Shown here in pieces: positions 1-8,535 of a stretch of DNA of 64,000 nt; the first letter of the stretch is position 1, and every line of letters starts with the position of its first letter. Under the pieces are notes generated by a model. The model was given only the letters and a program-made list of their open reading frames with translations. It had not been told where the DNA came from and searched no databases. Source of the stretch: CAVVNP01 sp963800235 (lineage in GTDB: Bacteria > Actinomycetota > Acidimicrobiia > Acidimicrobiales > Iamiaceae); NCBI GenBank assembly GCA_963800235.1, contig CAWDAD010000001.1:1922001-1986000 (forward strand), read 5' to 3'. Both the position numbers and the translations under genes were made by a program.

Positions 1-1034
1 ACCACGGCGGCGATCGACTCGCTGGCGTTGCCCTTGTGCCCGGCCACCGCCAGCGGAGCCAGCATGAAGCCGGCCTGCGCGACCGACGAGTAGGCGAGGA
101 GCCGGACCACGTTGGTCTGGCGCAGGGCGACGAGGTTGCCGACGGTCATGGTGGCGGCGGCCAGCACCCACATCAGCGGCCCGTAGACGTCGCTCTGGCC
201 GAAGAAGGCGATGAAGATCAGCTGGAGGATGGCGACGAAGCCGGCCGCCTTCGAGGCGACCGAGAGGAAGGCGGTGATCGGTGTCGGCGCCCCCTCGTAG
301 GTGTCCGGCGCCCAGTTGTGGAACGGCACCGCCGAGACCTTGAAGCCGAACCCGACCAGCACGAAGACGATGCCGAGGCTGGCCGCCGGCGTCGCCCCGA
401 AGCTGCCCTGCAGCTGGGCGCCGATCTCGCGCAGCAGCGTCGTGCCCGTGCCGCCGTAGATCAGCGACATGCCGTAGAGCATCACCGCGGTGGCGAAGAC
501 GCCCATCAGGTAGTACTTCATGCCCGCCTCGTTGCCCTTGAGGTCGCGCTTGCGCCAGCCGGCCAGCAGATAGGCGGGGATCGACAGGAGCTCCAGGGCG
601 ACGAACATGGTGATGAGGTCGCGAGAGCTGGCCATGACGCTCATGCCGAGCACCGACGAGAGCAGGAGCAGGTAGTACTCCCCCTCCCAGTAGTCGCCCT
701 CGGCCACGTAGTTGGTCGAGAGCAGCACCGTGAGGTACCCGGCGACGATGAACACGCCCTTCATCACCAGGGCGAACTTGTCGACGGTGAAGGCCCCGCC
801 GAACAGCCCGCGGTCGGTGCCGTCGACGGCCAGGGTGATGACCGGGATCATGGCGCCGAGCAGCCCCAGACCGGCGAGGGCGGAGACGAGCCACTTCTGG
901 GCGGGTTCGGTGAAGAGGTCGACGAGCAGCAGGACCGCGATGGTGACGGTGAGCACCGCCTCGGGGGCGAGCGCGTGCCAGTCGATGTGGGGGGCGGTGA
1001 ACCCCTGGGACTGGGCCAGCAGGTGGGCGAGCAC
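1..1034 (-). CDS. nuoN: NADH-quinone oxidoreductase subunit N, first complex I (3' end off window)
   Basis: Antiporter-like, proton-translocating membrane subunit of complex I. The gene runs off the left edge, so only about the first 344 residues are present. The GTG start at 1034 is 10 nt past the nuoM stop and follows a GGTAGG ribosome-binding stretch. The translation is almost all transmembrane helices. It carries the family's helix-5 glutamate (about residue 148, in FVALELLSIP), the pumping lysine (about 232, in GFGFKVSAVPFHNW) and RLLAYSSVAQAGFM further on. It is the last gene of an operon ordered A-B-C-D-H-I-J-K-L-M-N. It is clearly diverged from the second NuoN at 14666-16186, so this is not a recent duplicate. 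Identity is secure; only the C-terminus cannot be assessed. Confidence 0.95.
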   Translation of the reverse strand, partial: MLAHLLAQSQGFTAPHIDWHALAPEAVLTVTIAVLLLVDLFTEPAQKWLVSALAGLGLLGAMIPVITLAVDGTDRGLFGGAFTVDKFALVMKGVFIVAGYLTVLLSTNYVAEGDYWEGEYYLLLLSSVLGMSVMASSRDLITMFVALELLSIPAYLLAGWRKRDLKGNEAGMKYYLMGVFATAVMLYGMSLIYGGTGTTLLREIGAQLQGSFGATPAASLGIVFVLVGFGFKVSAVPFHNWAPDTYEGAPTPITAFLSVASKAAGFVAILQLIFIAFFGQSDVYGPLMWVLAAATMTVGNLVALRQTNVVRLLAYSSVAQAGFMLAPLAVAGHKGNASESIAAV

Positions 1035-1044
1035 CGGCGGCGAC

Positions 1045-2589
1045 CTACCGGCCCAGCGCCGTGAGCTGGTGGACGACGGCGCTGTCGGTGACGTGGAAGA
1101 TGGCGTTCGGGTAGACGCCGAAGACCAGGATCAGCAGCAGCATCGGCGTCCAGGCGATGTAGTCGGTGAGGTGCATGTCGGAGATCTTCACGCCCTCCCA
1201 CTCCGCCTTGGGCGTGCCGAAGGCGACCCGCTGCAGCAACCAGAGCAGGTAGCCGGCGGCGAAGATCGTGCCGATGGCGGCGATCACCATGTAGGTCCGG
1301 TACAGCGGCACGTTGAGCCCCGCCGCCGGGCTGTAGGCCGACAGGATGGCGGGGAACTCACCCCAGAAGCCGGCCAGGCCGGGCAGGCCGAGCGAGGCCA
1401 TGACGCAGAACCCGAGCAGCCAGCCCATGCGCGGCGCCTGCAGCAGCAGTCCCCCCAGCCGCTTGATCTCGAGGGTGTGGAACCGCTCCTTCACCGACCC
1501 GGCGAGGAAGAAGAGCATGCCGGTGATCAGGCCGTGGGCGACCATGCCGAACACCGCGGCGTTGATGCCGAAGGAGGTCAGCGTCGAGATGCCGAGCATG
1601 ACGTAGCCCATGTGCGCCACCGACGAGAAGGCGATCAGCCGCTTCATGTCGGTCTGGGCCAGGCAGCCGAGGGCGCCGTAGATGATGCCGATGACCGCCA
1701 GGGTGGCGATGACCGGGGCCCACTTCTGGGCGGCGGCGGGGAGCACCGGGATGGCGATGCGGATGAAGCCGTAGCTGCCGAGCTTCAGCAGCACCGCGGC
1801 CAGGATGACCGAGCCCTGGGTCGGCGCCTGGGTGTGGGCGTCGGGCAGCCAGGTGTGGAACGGGAACATCGGCACCTTGATGCCGAAGCCCAGGAACATC
1901 CCTCCGAAGATCAGGATGCCGGTGCTCTTGACCAGGCCGGCGCCGTGCCACTGGGCCAGGGCCGGGATGCTGAAGGTGTGCAGCGGCTGGCCGCCCGGAC
2001 CGGTGGCCAGGAAGTAGATGGCGAGGAAGCTGACCAGCATCAGCGCCGAGCCGAACAGCGTGTACAGGAAGAACTTGATCGACGCGTACTGGCGCTGCTC
2101 GCCGCCCCAGACCCCGATCATGAAGTACATCGGGAGCAGGACGACCTCGAAGAACACGAAGAAGAGGATCAGGTCCTCGGCGCAGAAGGTGCCGACCATG
2201 CCGGTCTCGAGGACCAGGGCCAGGATCAGGAAGCCCTTCGGGTTGTGCGGCTCGGGGAAGTGGTTCCACGAGTAGATGACGACGAGCGGCATGATGAACG
2301 CCGTCAGCAGCAGCAGCGGCAGGGCGATGCCGTCGATGCCGACGATGTAGCGGCTGTTGATCAGGGGGATCCAGCTCTTGTCGACCAGCTGCTGCAGGCG
2401 GCTCGAGTGGTCGAAGTCGAACACCACCGTGCAGGCGATGGTCGCCGCGAACACGCCGAGGGTCGTGAGCAGGGCCACGACCTTGTGCCAGCTCTCGTTG
2501 GCCTTGGGGATGAGCATCAGCACCGCGGCGCCCACCAGCGGCAGGAAGATGGCGACGCTCAGTCCCCAGTGCTTGATGACCTCGGACAT
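1045..2589 (-). CDS. nuoM: NADH-quinone oxidoreductase subunit M, first complex I
   Basis: Proton-pumping antiporter-like subunit of the complex I membrane arm, 514 residues, the normal length for NuoM. About 14 hydrophobic helices are visible. Signature stretches are FFEVVLLPMYFMIG (helix-5 glutamate), GIKVPMFPFHTWLPDAHTQ (channel lysine and the conserved loop) and MKRLIAFSSVAHMGYV. The ATG start at 2589 lies 19 nt after the nuoL stop, and the stop is 10 nt before nuoN. It sits between nuoL and nuoN as in nearly all nuo operons. The C-terminus ends shortly after the last helix, whereas the second NuoM (16186-17883) has a long charged tail. Confidence 0.97.
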   Translation of the reverse strand: MSEVIKHWGLSVAIFLPLVGAAVLMLIPKANESWHKVVALLTTLGVFAATIACTVVFDFDHSSRLQQLVDKSWIPLINSRYIVGIDGIALPLLLLTAFIMPLVVIYSWNHFPEPHNPKGFLILALVLETGMVGTFCAEDLILFFVFFEVVLLPMYFMIGVWGGEQRQYASIKFFLYTLFGSALMLVSFLAIYFLATGPGGQPLHTFSIPALAQWHGAGLVKSTGILIFGGMFLGFGIKVPMFPFHTWLPDAHTQAPTQGSVILAAVLLKLGSYGFIRIAIPVLPAAAQKWAPVIATLAVIGIIYGALGCLAQTDMKRLIAFSSVAHMGYVMLGISTLTSFGINAAVFGMVAHGLITGMLFFLAGSVKERFHTLEIKRLGGLLLQAPRMGWLLGFCVMASLGLPGLAGFWGEFPAILSAYSPAAGLNVPLYRTYMVIAAIGTIFAAGYLLWLLQRVAFGTPKAEWEGVKISDMHLTDYIAWTPMLLLILVFGVYPNAIFHVTDSAVVHQLTALGR

Positions 2590-2608
2590 GGACGGGATCC
2601 CTCGTTGC

Positions 2609-4756
2609 TCAGTGGACGATGACGAACACGGCGGCCAGCAGGGTGGCGCCGGCGAACAGGTAGGCGCCGTAGGTCTGGACCTTGCCGGTCTGCTCCTTGC
2701 GCAGCACCTGGCCGGAGGCCTCGGCGCTCTGCCCGGTGCCGTTCACGATGGTGTCGACCACGCCCTGGTCGATCTTGTCGTAGACGAACTGGCCGGCCCG
2801 GCGGGCGCCGATGCCCGCCCCGTTGACCACGCCGTCGAGCACGTGCTGGTTGAACCAGTAGGCGGCCCGGGCCACGGGGCCCTTGAGGCCGCCGGCGATG
2901 ATGTTGGTGTAGAGGATGTCGAGGCCGTACTTGTTCTCGAGGATCCGGTAGCCGGTGCGGGCCAGGCGGCTGCGCCCCGTGATGCCGTGCGGGCCCCGTC
3001 CCTGCCAGTACCAGAGGTAGGTCACGATGACGGCGACCACCGCGATGGCGGTGGAGCTGAGGGCGGTGACCACGTTGAAGTCGACCGCGGTGACGGTCGG
3101 GAAGTAGGCGCCGGTGGGCTGCACGTAGTGCTCGAACCGGAGGTTGAAGCCGTCGCCGAGGACGTGGAACGGGAAGTTGGCGAACCCGGCGATCACCGAC
3201 AGGCCGGCCAGCAGGTAGAGCGGCACCAGGATGCGGGGGCCGGACTCGTGGGGGGTGTGGGCCTTGGCCGCACCCCGTGCCTCGCCCCAGAAGGCGTAGT
3301 AGAGGACCCGGGTCATGTAGGCGCAGGTCAGGAAGGCCCCGATCGCACCCATGATCAGCGCGAACTGGTAGCCGAACTGGCCGGAGCCGGCCAGGATCTC
3401 GTCCTTCGACCAGAAGCCGGCCAGCGGGAAGATGCCCATGAGGGCGCCGGTGGCCACGAGGAAGGTGGCGAAGGTCCTGGGCATGGTCTTGCGCATGCCG
3501 CCCATGTCCTGCTTCATGTCGAAGCTGTGCACGGCGTGGCTGAGCGAGCCGGCGCCGAGGAACAGGCAGGCCTTGAAGAAGGCGTGGGTGAAGAGGTGGA
3601 AGAGGGCACCGGTGTAGGCGCCGACGCCGAGGGCCATGACCATGTAGCCGAGCTGGCTGATGGTCGAGTAGGCGAGCACCTTCTTGATGTCGTTCTGGAC
3701 GAAGGCGAGCAGCGCCCCGAAGACGATGGTGATGGCGCCGACCACCGCCATGAGGTTGATGTTCGAGCTGCCGATCTGCAGGCCGTGCCAGAACACCGGG
3801 TACAGGCGCGAGATCATGTAGATGCCGGCCACGACCATGGTGGCGGCGTGGATCAGCGCCGAGACCGGCGTCGGGCCGGCCATGGCGTCGGGCAGCCAGG
3901 TGTGCAGGATGAACTGACCGGACTTCGACATGACCGCGGCCATGAGCGCGCAGGCGGCCACCAGCAATCCGAGGTGGGTGATCTGGCCGCGGTTGGCCAT
4001 CTCGTTGATCGACACGATGTCGAACTTGCCGCCCGACACCCAGAACAGGGTGATGACGCCGGTGAGCAGGCCGACGTCACCGACGCGGTTCGTGAGGAAC
4101 GCCTTGAGGGCGGCGTCGGAGTTCGGCTTCTCCTCCCACCAGTGACCGATCAGCGCGAACGAGCACAGGCCGACCAGCTCCCAGCCGACGATGAGCTGCA
4201 ACGTGTTGGTGGTGAGCACGAAGAAGAGCATCGAGGCGGTGAACAGGCTGAGGAACGCGAAGAAGTGCGTGTAGCGCCGGTCGCCGGCCACGTAGTCGGT
4301 CGAGTACACGTGCACCAGCAACGAGACGAAGGTGACGACGATCAGCAACATGGCCGACAGCCCGTCCACCAGCGATCCGACCTTGAAGGTGGTGCCGCCG
4401 TTCTGCAGCCACGTGGTCTGGGTGAGCACCGGGGCGGTGGCATGCTCGCCCTCGCCGCCGGCGGCGCCCTCGCCGGAGGTCGGGGACCCCTCGTGGCCCT
4501 GGGTCGACGATGCGGGGACGGCGGCCGCCCGGCCGTGGTGGGGGACCGTCGCCGCCGCGTGCTCGCCGCCGGAGCTCGACGGGTGGTCGACCCGGTGGAT
4601 CCAGCCGTAGCCGACCGAGAGCGCCAGCACGAAGGCGATGGCGACGGCGGCGATGCCGATCTCGGAGCCCCCCTTCGGGAGGCGCTTGCCGAAGGCGATG
4701 ATCAGGAAGAACGACAGCGCCGGGATGGCCGGGATGATCCATGCGTGGGAGAGCAC
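2609..4756 (-). CDS. nuoL: NADH-quinone oxidoreductase subunit L, first complex I
   Basis: Distal proton-pumping subunit with the long lateral helix, 715 residues. It shows the NuoL hallmarks VGWELVGLCSFALIGHWWEE (helix-5 glutamate), SKSGQFILHTWLPDAMAGPT and VQNDIKKVLAYSTISQLGYM. The start is GTG at 4756; its ribosome-binding site is the GAAGGG that also encodes the last residues of NuoK (ATG AAG GGC TGA). An unusual low-complexity Ser/Gly/Glu/His-rich insertion of about 60 residues (roughly 50-110) follows the first helices. The second NuoL has its own acidic insertion at a different place. The insertion probably lies outside the membrane, and no function is suggested by sequence. Confidence 0.97.
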   Translation of the reverse strand: MLSHAWIIPAIPALSFFLIIAFGKRLPKGGSEIGIAAVAIAFVLALSVGYGWIHRVDHPSSSGGEHAAATVPHHGRAAAVPASSTQGHEGSPTSGEGAAGGEGEHATAPVLTQTTWLQNGGTTFKVGSLVDGLSAMLLIVVTFVSLLVHVYSTDYVAGDRRYTHFFAFLSLFTASMLFFVLTTNTLQLIVGWELVGLCSFALIGHWWEEKPNSDAALKAFLTNRVGDVGLLTGVITLFWVSGGKFDIVSINEMANRGQITHLGLLVAACALMAAVMSKSGQFILHTWLPDAMAGPTPVSALIHAATMVVAGIYMISRLYPVFWHGLQIGSSNINLMAVVGAITIVFGALLAFVQNDIKKVLAYSTISQLGYMVMALGVGAYTGALFHLFTHAFFKACLFLGAGSLSHAVHSFDMKQDMGGMRKTMPRTFATFLVATGALMGIFPLAGFWSKDEILAGSGQFGYQFALIMGAIGAFLTCAYMTRVLYYAFWGEARGAAKAHTPHESGPRILVPLYLLAGLSVIAGFANFPFHVLGDGFNLRFEHYVQPTGAYFPTVTAVDFNVVTALSSTAIAVVAVIVTYLWYWQGRGPHGITGRSRLARTGYRILENKYGLDILYTNIIAGGLKGPVARAAYWFNQHVLDGVVNGAGIGARRAGQFVYDKIDQGVVDTIVNGTGQSAEASGQVLRKEQTGKVQTYGAYLFAGATLLAAVFVIVH

Positions 4757-4760
4757 CGGG

Positions 4761-5060
4761 TCAGCCCTTCATGAGGTCGACCTGGTCGAGGTCGACGCTG
4801 CGGCGGTTGCGGTAGATCACCAGCACGATGGCCAGGCCGACACCGACCTCGGCGGCGGCCACCGCGATGACGAACAGGGCGAAGACCTGACCGGCCAGGT
4901 TCCCGGTCGTGGCCGAGAAGGCGATGAGGTTGATGTTGACCGCGTTCAGGATCAGCTCGATCGACATCAGGACCATGACGCCGTTCTTGCGGACGATGAC
5001 GCCGTACACCCCGATGCAGAACAGGGCGGCGGCGAGCAGCAGGAACTCGTTGAGCAGCAT
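4761..5060 (-). CDS. nuoK: NADH-quinone oxidoreductase subunit K, first complex I
   Basis: Small three-helix membrane subunit, 99 residues (the family is usually about 100). The helix-2 and helix-3 glutamates that take part in proton transfer are present in MSIELILNAVNINLIAF and AVAAAEVGVGLAIV. The ATG at 5060 was chosen because it gives the standard NuoK N-terminus and lies 2 nt after the nuoJ stop; the longer upstream reading frame is only overlap with nuoJ. Its last codons, encoding LMKG and the stop, contain the Shine-Dalgarno sequence for nuoL. Confidence 0.97.
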   Translation of the reverse strand: MLLNEFLLLAAALFCIGVYGVIVRKNGVMVLMSIELILNAVNINLIAFSATTGNLAGQVFALFVIAVAAAEVGVGLAIVLVIYRNRRSVDLDQVDLMKG

Positions 5061-5062
5061 CG

Positions 5063-5593
5063 TCAGTCCCGGCGGGCGATCACGATGGCGCCGACGAGGG
5101 CGGCGGTCAGCAGGACGGAGATCACCTCGAACGGCAGCAGGTACTGGGAGAAGATGGCGTCGCTGATCACCGACGAGCGCCCGATGGCGACCTGGCGGGG
5201 CAGCCGGTCGCCGCCGAAGGTGTCGAGCAGGGTGTAGCCGAGCAGCCCCGCGAGCAGCAAGCCCACCAGGGCGCCGCCGTACCAGTTCGGGTGGGTGTGC
5301 CGGGTCTCGCCCCGGATGGGCGCCCGGGTCAGCATGACCCCGAAGAGGAACAGCACGACGATGGCGCCGATGTAGACGATCACCTGGACGACCGCCACGA
5401 ACTCGGCCGCCAGCAGGATGTACTGGGCGGCCGCGCCGGCCAGCACCAGCACCAGGAACAGGGCGGCGTGGACCACGTTGCGGGTCGTGACGACCCGGAT
5501 GGCCGCGTAGATCATCACCGCGGCGATGACCCCGAAGCCGACGTTCTGCGCCACCTGCACGGGCGCGTCCGCGTTCGCCGTGGCAAGGATCAT
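5063..5593 (-). CDS. nuoJ: NADH-quinone oxidoreductase subunit J, first complex I
   Basis: Five-helix membrane subunit of complex I, 176 residues. The conserved third-helix stretch appears as VVQVIVYIGAIVVLFLFGVML, broken by no charged residue. The ATG at 5593 has no convincing ribosome-binding site, and the upstream spacer (5594-5759) is the only large gap in this operon. That gap holds a decayed copy of the dispersed B repeat found elsewhere in the window. The nuoJ-K-L-M-N block could therefore have its own promoter or unusual initiation; this is inferred only from the missing Shine-Dalgarno and the spacer length. Confidence 0.96.
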   Translation of the reverse strand: MILATANADAPVQVAQNVGFGVIAAVMIYAAIRVVTTRNVVHAALFLVLVLAGAAAQYILLAAEFVAVVQVIVYIGAIVVLFLFGVMLTRAPIRGETRHTHPNWYGGALVGLLLAGLLGYTLLDTFGGDRLPRQVAIGRSSVISDAIFSQYLLPFEVISVLLTAALVGAIVIARRD

Positions 5594-5639
5594 GCAGAGA
5601 CCGTCCGGGATCGGCCGGCAGCGTCGACGAGGTTCGTGA

Positions 5640-5700
5640 GGCTGCGCAGCCCGCCAGGCGAAGCAGCAGCGACGACCCGCCGACCATCGGCGAAGCCGGA
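5640..5700 (+). repeat. Decayed copy of dispersed B repeat inside the nuo operon
   Basis: The spacer between nuoI and nuoJ opens with the 12-bp perfect palindrome GGCTGCGCAGCC (5640-5651). It continues with GCCAGGCGAAGCAGC and, further on, CATCGGCGAAGCC, in the same order as the B repeats at 39397-39803. The terminal GC hairpin of those repeats is not preserved. The rest of the spacer (5594-5639 and 5701-5759) shows no gene. The match is clear at the left end and weak at the right. Confidence 0.55.
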
Positions 5701-5759
5701 CCTGAGGAGCGACGCGACGAAGGTCGAAGGGAACCCGAACGAAGGGAGGCAGGTCGAGT

Positions 5760-6317
5760 TCAACGCGGCACCTTCTTCACCTTCGCCTGGCTGCCGGACT
5801 CGTAGGGCTCGAAGTCGGGGACGGTCTCCATCCACTCGGCCAGGCGGTCCTTGTCGTGGAGCAGGTCGGCGATGCGGGGCTCGGAGTACTCGTACTCGGG
5901 GCTCCAGAACAGCGCCTCGAAGGGGCACACCTCGACGCAGATGCCGCAGTACATGCAGAGGGCGTAGTCGATGTCGAAGCGGTCGAGCGCCGAGACGGTG
6001 CGCTCCTTGCCGCCCGGGCGGCGGGGCGGCGCCTTGTGCTTGTGGCCCTCGATGTAGATGCACCAGTCGGGGCAGCTCCGCGCGCAGAGCATGCAGACGG
6101 TGCAGTTCTCCTCCTTGAGGGCGATGACCCCCCGGGCCCGGGGGGCCGGCTCCTCCTTCTCGTGGGGGTACTGCACGGTGGCGGCCCCCGAGGAGGGGTT
6201 CGGCAGCAGGCGCTTGGCGCCCTTGTGCGGGAAGGTCGTCTTCAGGGTCTCGCCCATGGTGACGGCCAGGCCCTTGACCAGGCCCGGGACCTTCGGCAGC
6301 GACGGCTTGGGAGGCAT
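5760..6317 (-). CDS. nuoI: NADH-quinone oxidoreductase subunit I, first complex I
   Basis: Peripheral-arm subunit that carries clusters N6a and N6b and passes electrons toward NuoB, 185 residues. Two ferredoxin motifs are intact: C72-T-V-C-M-L-C-A-R-S-C-P and C121-M-Y-C-G-I-C-V-E-V-C-P. The ATG at 6317 overlaps the nuoH stop. The C-terminal about 45 residues are charged and end in a short basic tail. Because this operon lacks nuoE, nuoF and nuoG, NuoI would be the natural entry point for electrons from a ferredoxin or another soluble donor; that role is inferred. Confidence 0.96.
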   Translation of the reverse strand: MPPKPSLPKVPGLVKGLAVTMGETLKTTFPHKGAKRLLPNPSSGAATVQYPHEKEEPAPRARGVIALKEENCTVCMLCARSCPDWCIYIEGHKHKAPPRRPGGKERTVSALDRFDIDYALCMYCGICVEVCPFEALFWSPEYEYSEPRIADLLHDKDRLAEWMETVPDFEPYESGSQAKVKKVPR

Positions 6318-7363
6318 CAGAAGGCCACCTTCAGGATCATGGTCGCGAAGATGTTCACCAGCGAGATGGGGATCAGCACCTTCCAGGCGAAGCGCTGGAG
6401 CTGGTCCTCGCGGAACCGGGGGTAGGTGAAGCGGACCCAGAAGATGATCCCGCCCAGCACGGTGATCTTGGCCAGCAGGATGATCGGCCCGAGCACGTTC
6501 ATGTAGTTGGCGGTGAGGTCGAGGCCGGGGAGGTACCACCCGCCGAGGAACAGGGTGGCGGCCAGGGCGGCGAAGGCCCCGGCGGAGGCGAACTCGCCGA
6601 TGAAGAAGAGCAGGAACCGCAGGCCGGAGTACTCGGTGATGTAGCCGGCGACCAACTCGGACTCGGCGATCGGCATGTCGAACGGGGTCTGGGTGAGCTC
6701 GGCCTGGGTGGCGATCATGAAGACCACGAACCCGACGATCTGGGTGACGATGAACGGGTTGCCGAGGGCGCTGAAGCCGAACATGGACCCGTCGGCCTGG
6801 GCGGCCACGATCCCCTGCAGGTTGAGGGTGCCCGCCTGGATGACCACGCCGATCACCGCCAGCACCATGGGCAGCTCGTAGGCGATCAGCTGGCCGGCCG
6901 CCCGCAGGCCGCCGAGCAGCGAGTACTTGTTGGCCGAGGCCCACCCGGCGACGAGGATGCCGATCACCGAGATCGACGAGACGGCCAGGGCGTAGAAGAT
7001 GCCGGCGTCGAGGTTGGCGAAGTAGGCGTCCGGGCCGAAGGGGATGGCCAGGTAGACGAGCAGGACCGAGCCGACGACCAGGTACGGGGCCAGCTTGAAC
7101 AGCCGCCGGTCGGCCGAGTCGGGGACGATGTCCTCCTTCTGGAGGGACTTGCCCACCTCGGCGAACAGCTGCATCGAGCCGAACGGACCGGCCTCCATGG
7201 GCCCGAGCCGGCTCTGCATGAAGCTGATCATCTTGAAGAGGAACAGGTAGACGAAGGTGCCGGCCGGCAGCAGGACGGCGGCGAGCACCCCGATCGAGCG
7301 CAGGATCGACTGCTGCCAGTACGCCAGGTGGATGCCGAGCACCACGTCGGTCACGCCGGTCAC
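6317..7363 (-). CDS. nuoH: NADH-quinone oxidoreductase subunit H, first complex I
   Basis: Membrane subunit that forms the quinone-binding chamber at the junction of the two arms, 348 residues. Conserved cytosolic loops are visible: MQSRLGPMEAGPFGSMQ, LQKEDIVPDSADRRLFKLAP and the acidic AELTQTPFDMPIAESELVAG. The GTG at 7363 overlaps the nuoD stop as GTGA and gives a normal N-terminus; the reading frame extends upstream only through overlap with nuoD. The C-terminus ends right after the last helix, unlike the longer second NuoH. Confidence 0.96.
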   Translation of the reverse strand: MTGVTDVVLGIHLAYWQQSILRSIGVLAAVLLPAGTFVYLFLFKMISFMQSRLGPMEAGPFGSMQLFAEVGKSLQKEDIVPDSADRRLFKLAPYLVVGSVLLVYLAIPFGPDAYFANLDAGIFYALAVSSISVIGILVAGWASANKYSLLGGLRAAGQLIAYELPMVLAVIGVVIQAGTLNLQGIVAAQADGSMFGFSALGNPFIVTQIVGFVVFMIATQAELTQTPFDMPIAESELVAGYITEYSGLRFLLFFIGEFASAGAFAALAATLFLGGWYLPGLDLTANYMNVLGPIILLAKITVLGGIIFWVRFTYPRFREDQLQRFAWKVLIPISLVNIFATMILKVAF

Positions 7364-8535
7364 CGGTCGATGTCGCCGAGGATGAAGTAGAGCGAGGCCA
7401 GGATCGTGATCACGTCGGGCACGTACACGCCGCGGGTCACCCACGGGACGATGGAGATGTTGGAGAAGCTGGGGGTGCGGATCTTGACCCGGAACGGGCC
7501 GAGGTCGCCCTTGCTCACGACGTAGTAGCCCATCTCGCCGAGCGGGTTCTCGGTGGCGACCCACGCCTCGCCGGCGGGCACCTTGATGATGCGCGGCACC
7601 TTGGCCATGATCGGGCCGGACGGGATGCCGCCGAGCAGCTGCTCGATGATGTCGGCCGACTCGCGGACCTCCTGCAGGCGCACCCAGTACCGGGCGAAGG
7701 AATCGCCGTCCGGGTGCGTCCAGACCTTCCAGTCGACCTGGTCCCAGGCCAGCCCCACGGGCACGTCGCGGCGGAGGTCCCGGTCGACGCCGCTGGCCCG
7801 GAGGTTGGCGCCCGACAGCCCGTAGGCGAGGGCGACGTCGCCGGGGATGATGCCCACGCCGCGGGTGCGCGTCTCGAAGATCTCATTGCCGACGACCAGG
7901 GTCTCGAGGGTGTCGCAGAAGTCGCGGACCCGTCCGAGGATGCCGATGGTGTCGGCGACCCAGCCCTTCGGGAGGTCGTCCTTCAGGCCCCCGATGCGGT
8001 CGAAGTTGGGGTGGAAGCGCCCACCGGTGACCGCCTCGATCTGGTTGAGCACGAACTCCCGGTCGCGGAAGGCGTAGAAGACGGGGGTCAGGGCGCCCAG
8101 CTGGGCGGCGGCGTCGCCGAGGAACAGGATGATGTTGGCCAGCCGGGAGAGCTCGAAGAGGATCGTGCGGATCCACTGGGCCCGGGGCGGCGCCTCGATC
8201 TCCATCAGGCGCTCGGCGGCCAGGATGAAGGGCACCTCGTTGGCGAAGCTGCCGAGCCAGTCGATGCGGTTGATGAGGGTCGTGATCTGGGGGTAGGTGC
8301 GGACCTCGGTCAGCTTCTCGTACCCGCGGTGCATGTAGCCCATGACCGGCTCGCAGCTCACGACCTGCTCGCCGTCGAGCTTGGCGATGATGCGGAGCGT
8401 GCCGTGGGTCGCCGGGTGCTGCGGACCGATGTTGAGGGTCATGCCCTCGGTCTCGATCTCGAGGTTGACCCGGGCCTCGGCCGCCTGGCCGGCCACGTAG
8501 GCGCGCTGCTGCGGTTCGCTGACGGTGGTGCTCAT
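7360..8535 (-). CDS. nuoD: NADH-quinone oxidoreductase subunit D, first complex I
   Basis: 49-kDa-type subunit that lines the quinone site, derived from the large subunit of [NiFe] hydrogenases; 391 residues. NIGPQHPATHGTLRI near residue 35 holds the quinone-site histidines, followed by PVMGYMHRGYEKL. The ATG at 8535 overlaps the nuoC stop as ATGA, and the stop overlaps nuoH. The C-terminal SLYFILGDIDR is the family's usual end, where R closes the chain. The protein lacks the long N-terminal extension seen in the second NuoD. Confidence 0.97.
   Translation of the reverse strand: MSTTVSEPQQRAYVAGQAAEARVNLEIETEGMTLNIGPQHPATHGTLRIIAKLDGEQVVSCEPVMGYMHRGYEKLTEVRTYPQITTLINRIDWLGSFANEVPFILAAERLMEIEAPPRAQWIRTILFELSRLANIILFLGDAAAQLGALTPVFYAFRDREFVLNQIEAVTGGRFHPNFDRIGGLKDDLPKGWVADTIGILGRVRDFCDTLETLVVGNEIFETRTRGVGIIPGDVALAYGLSGANLRASGVDRDLRRDVPVGLAWDQVDWKVWTHPDGDSFARYWVRLQEVRESADIIEQLLGGIPSGPIMAKVPRIIKVPAGEAWVATENPLGEMGYYVVSKGDLGPFRVKIRTPSFSNISIVPWVTRGVYVPDVITILASLYFILGDIDR

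Noticed and set aside
2357..4774. An 805-codon open frame on the plus strand opposite nuoL
   Set aside because: It opposes a certain gene, has no recognisable domain, and its composition (Glu, Asp, Gly, His, Arg) is that of antisense to hydrophobic high-GC genes. Many similar long frames across the window were left out for the same reason.
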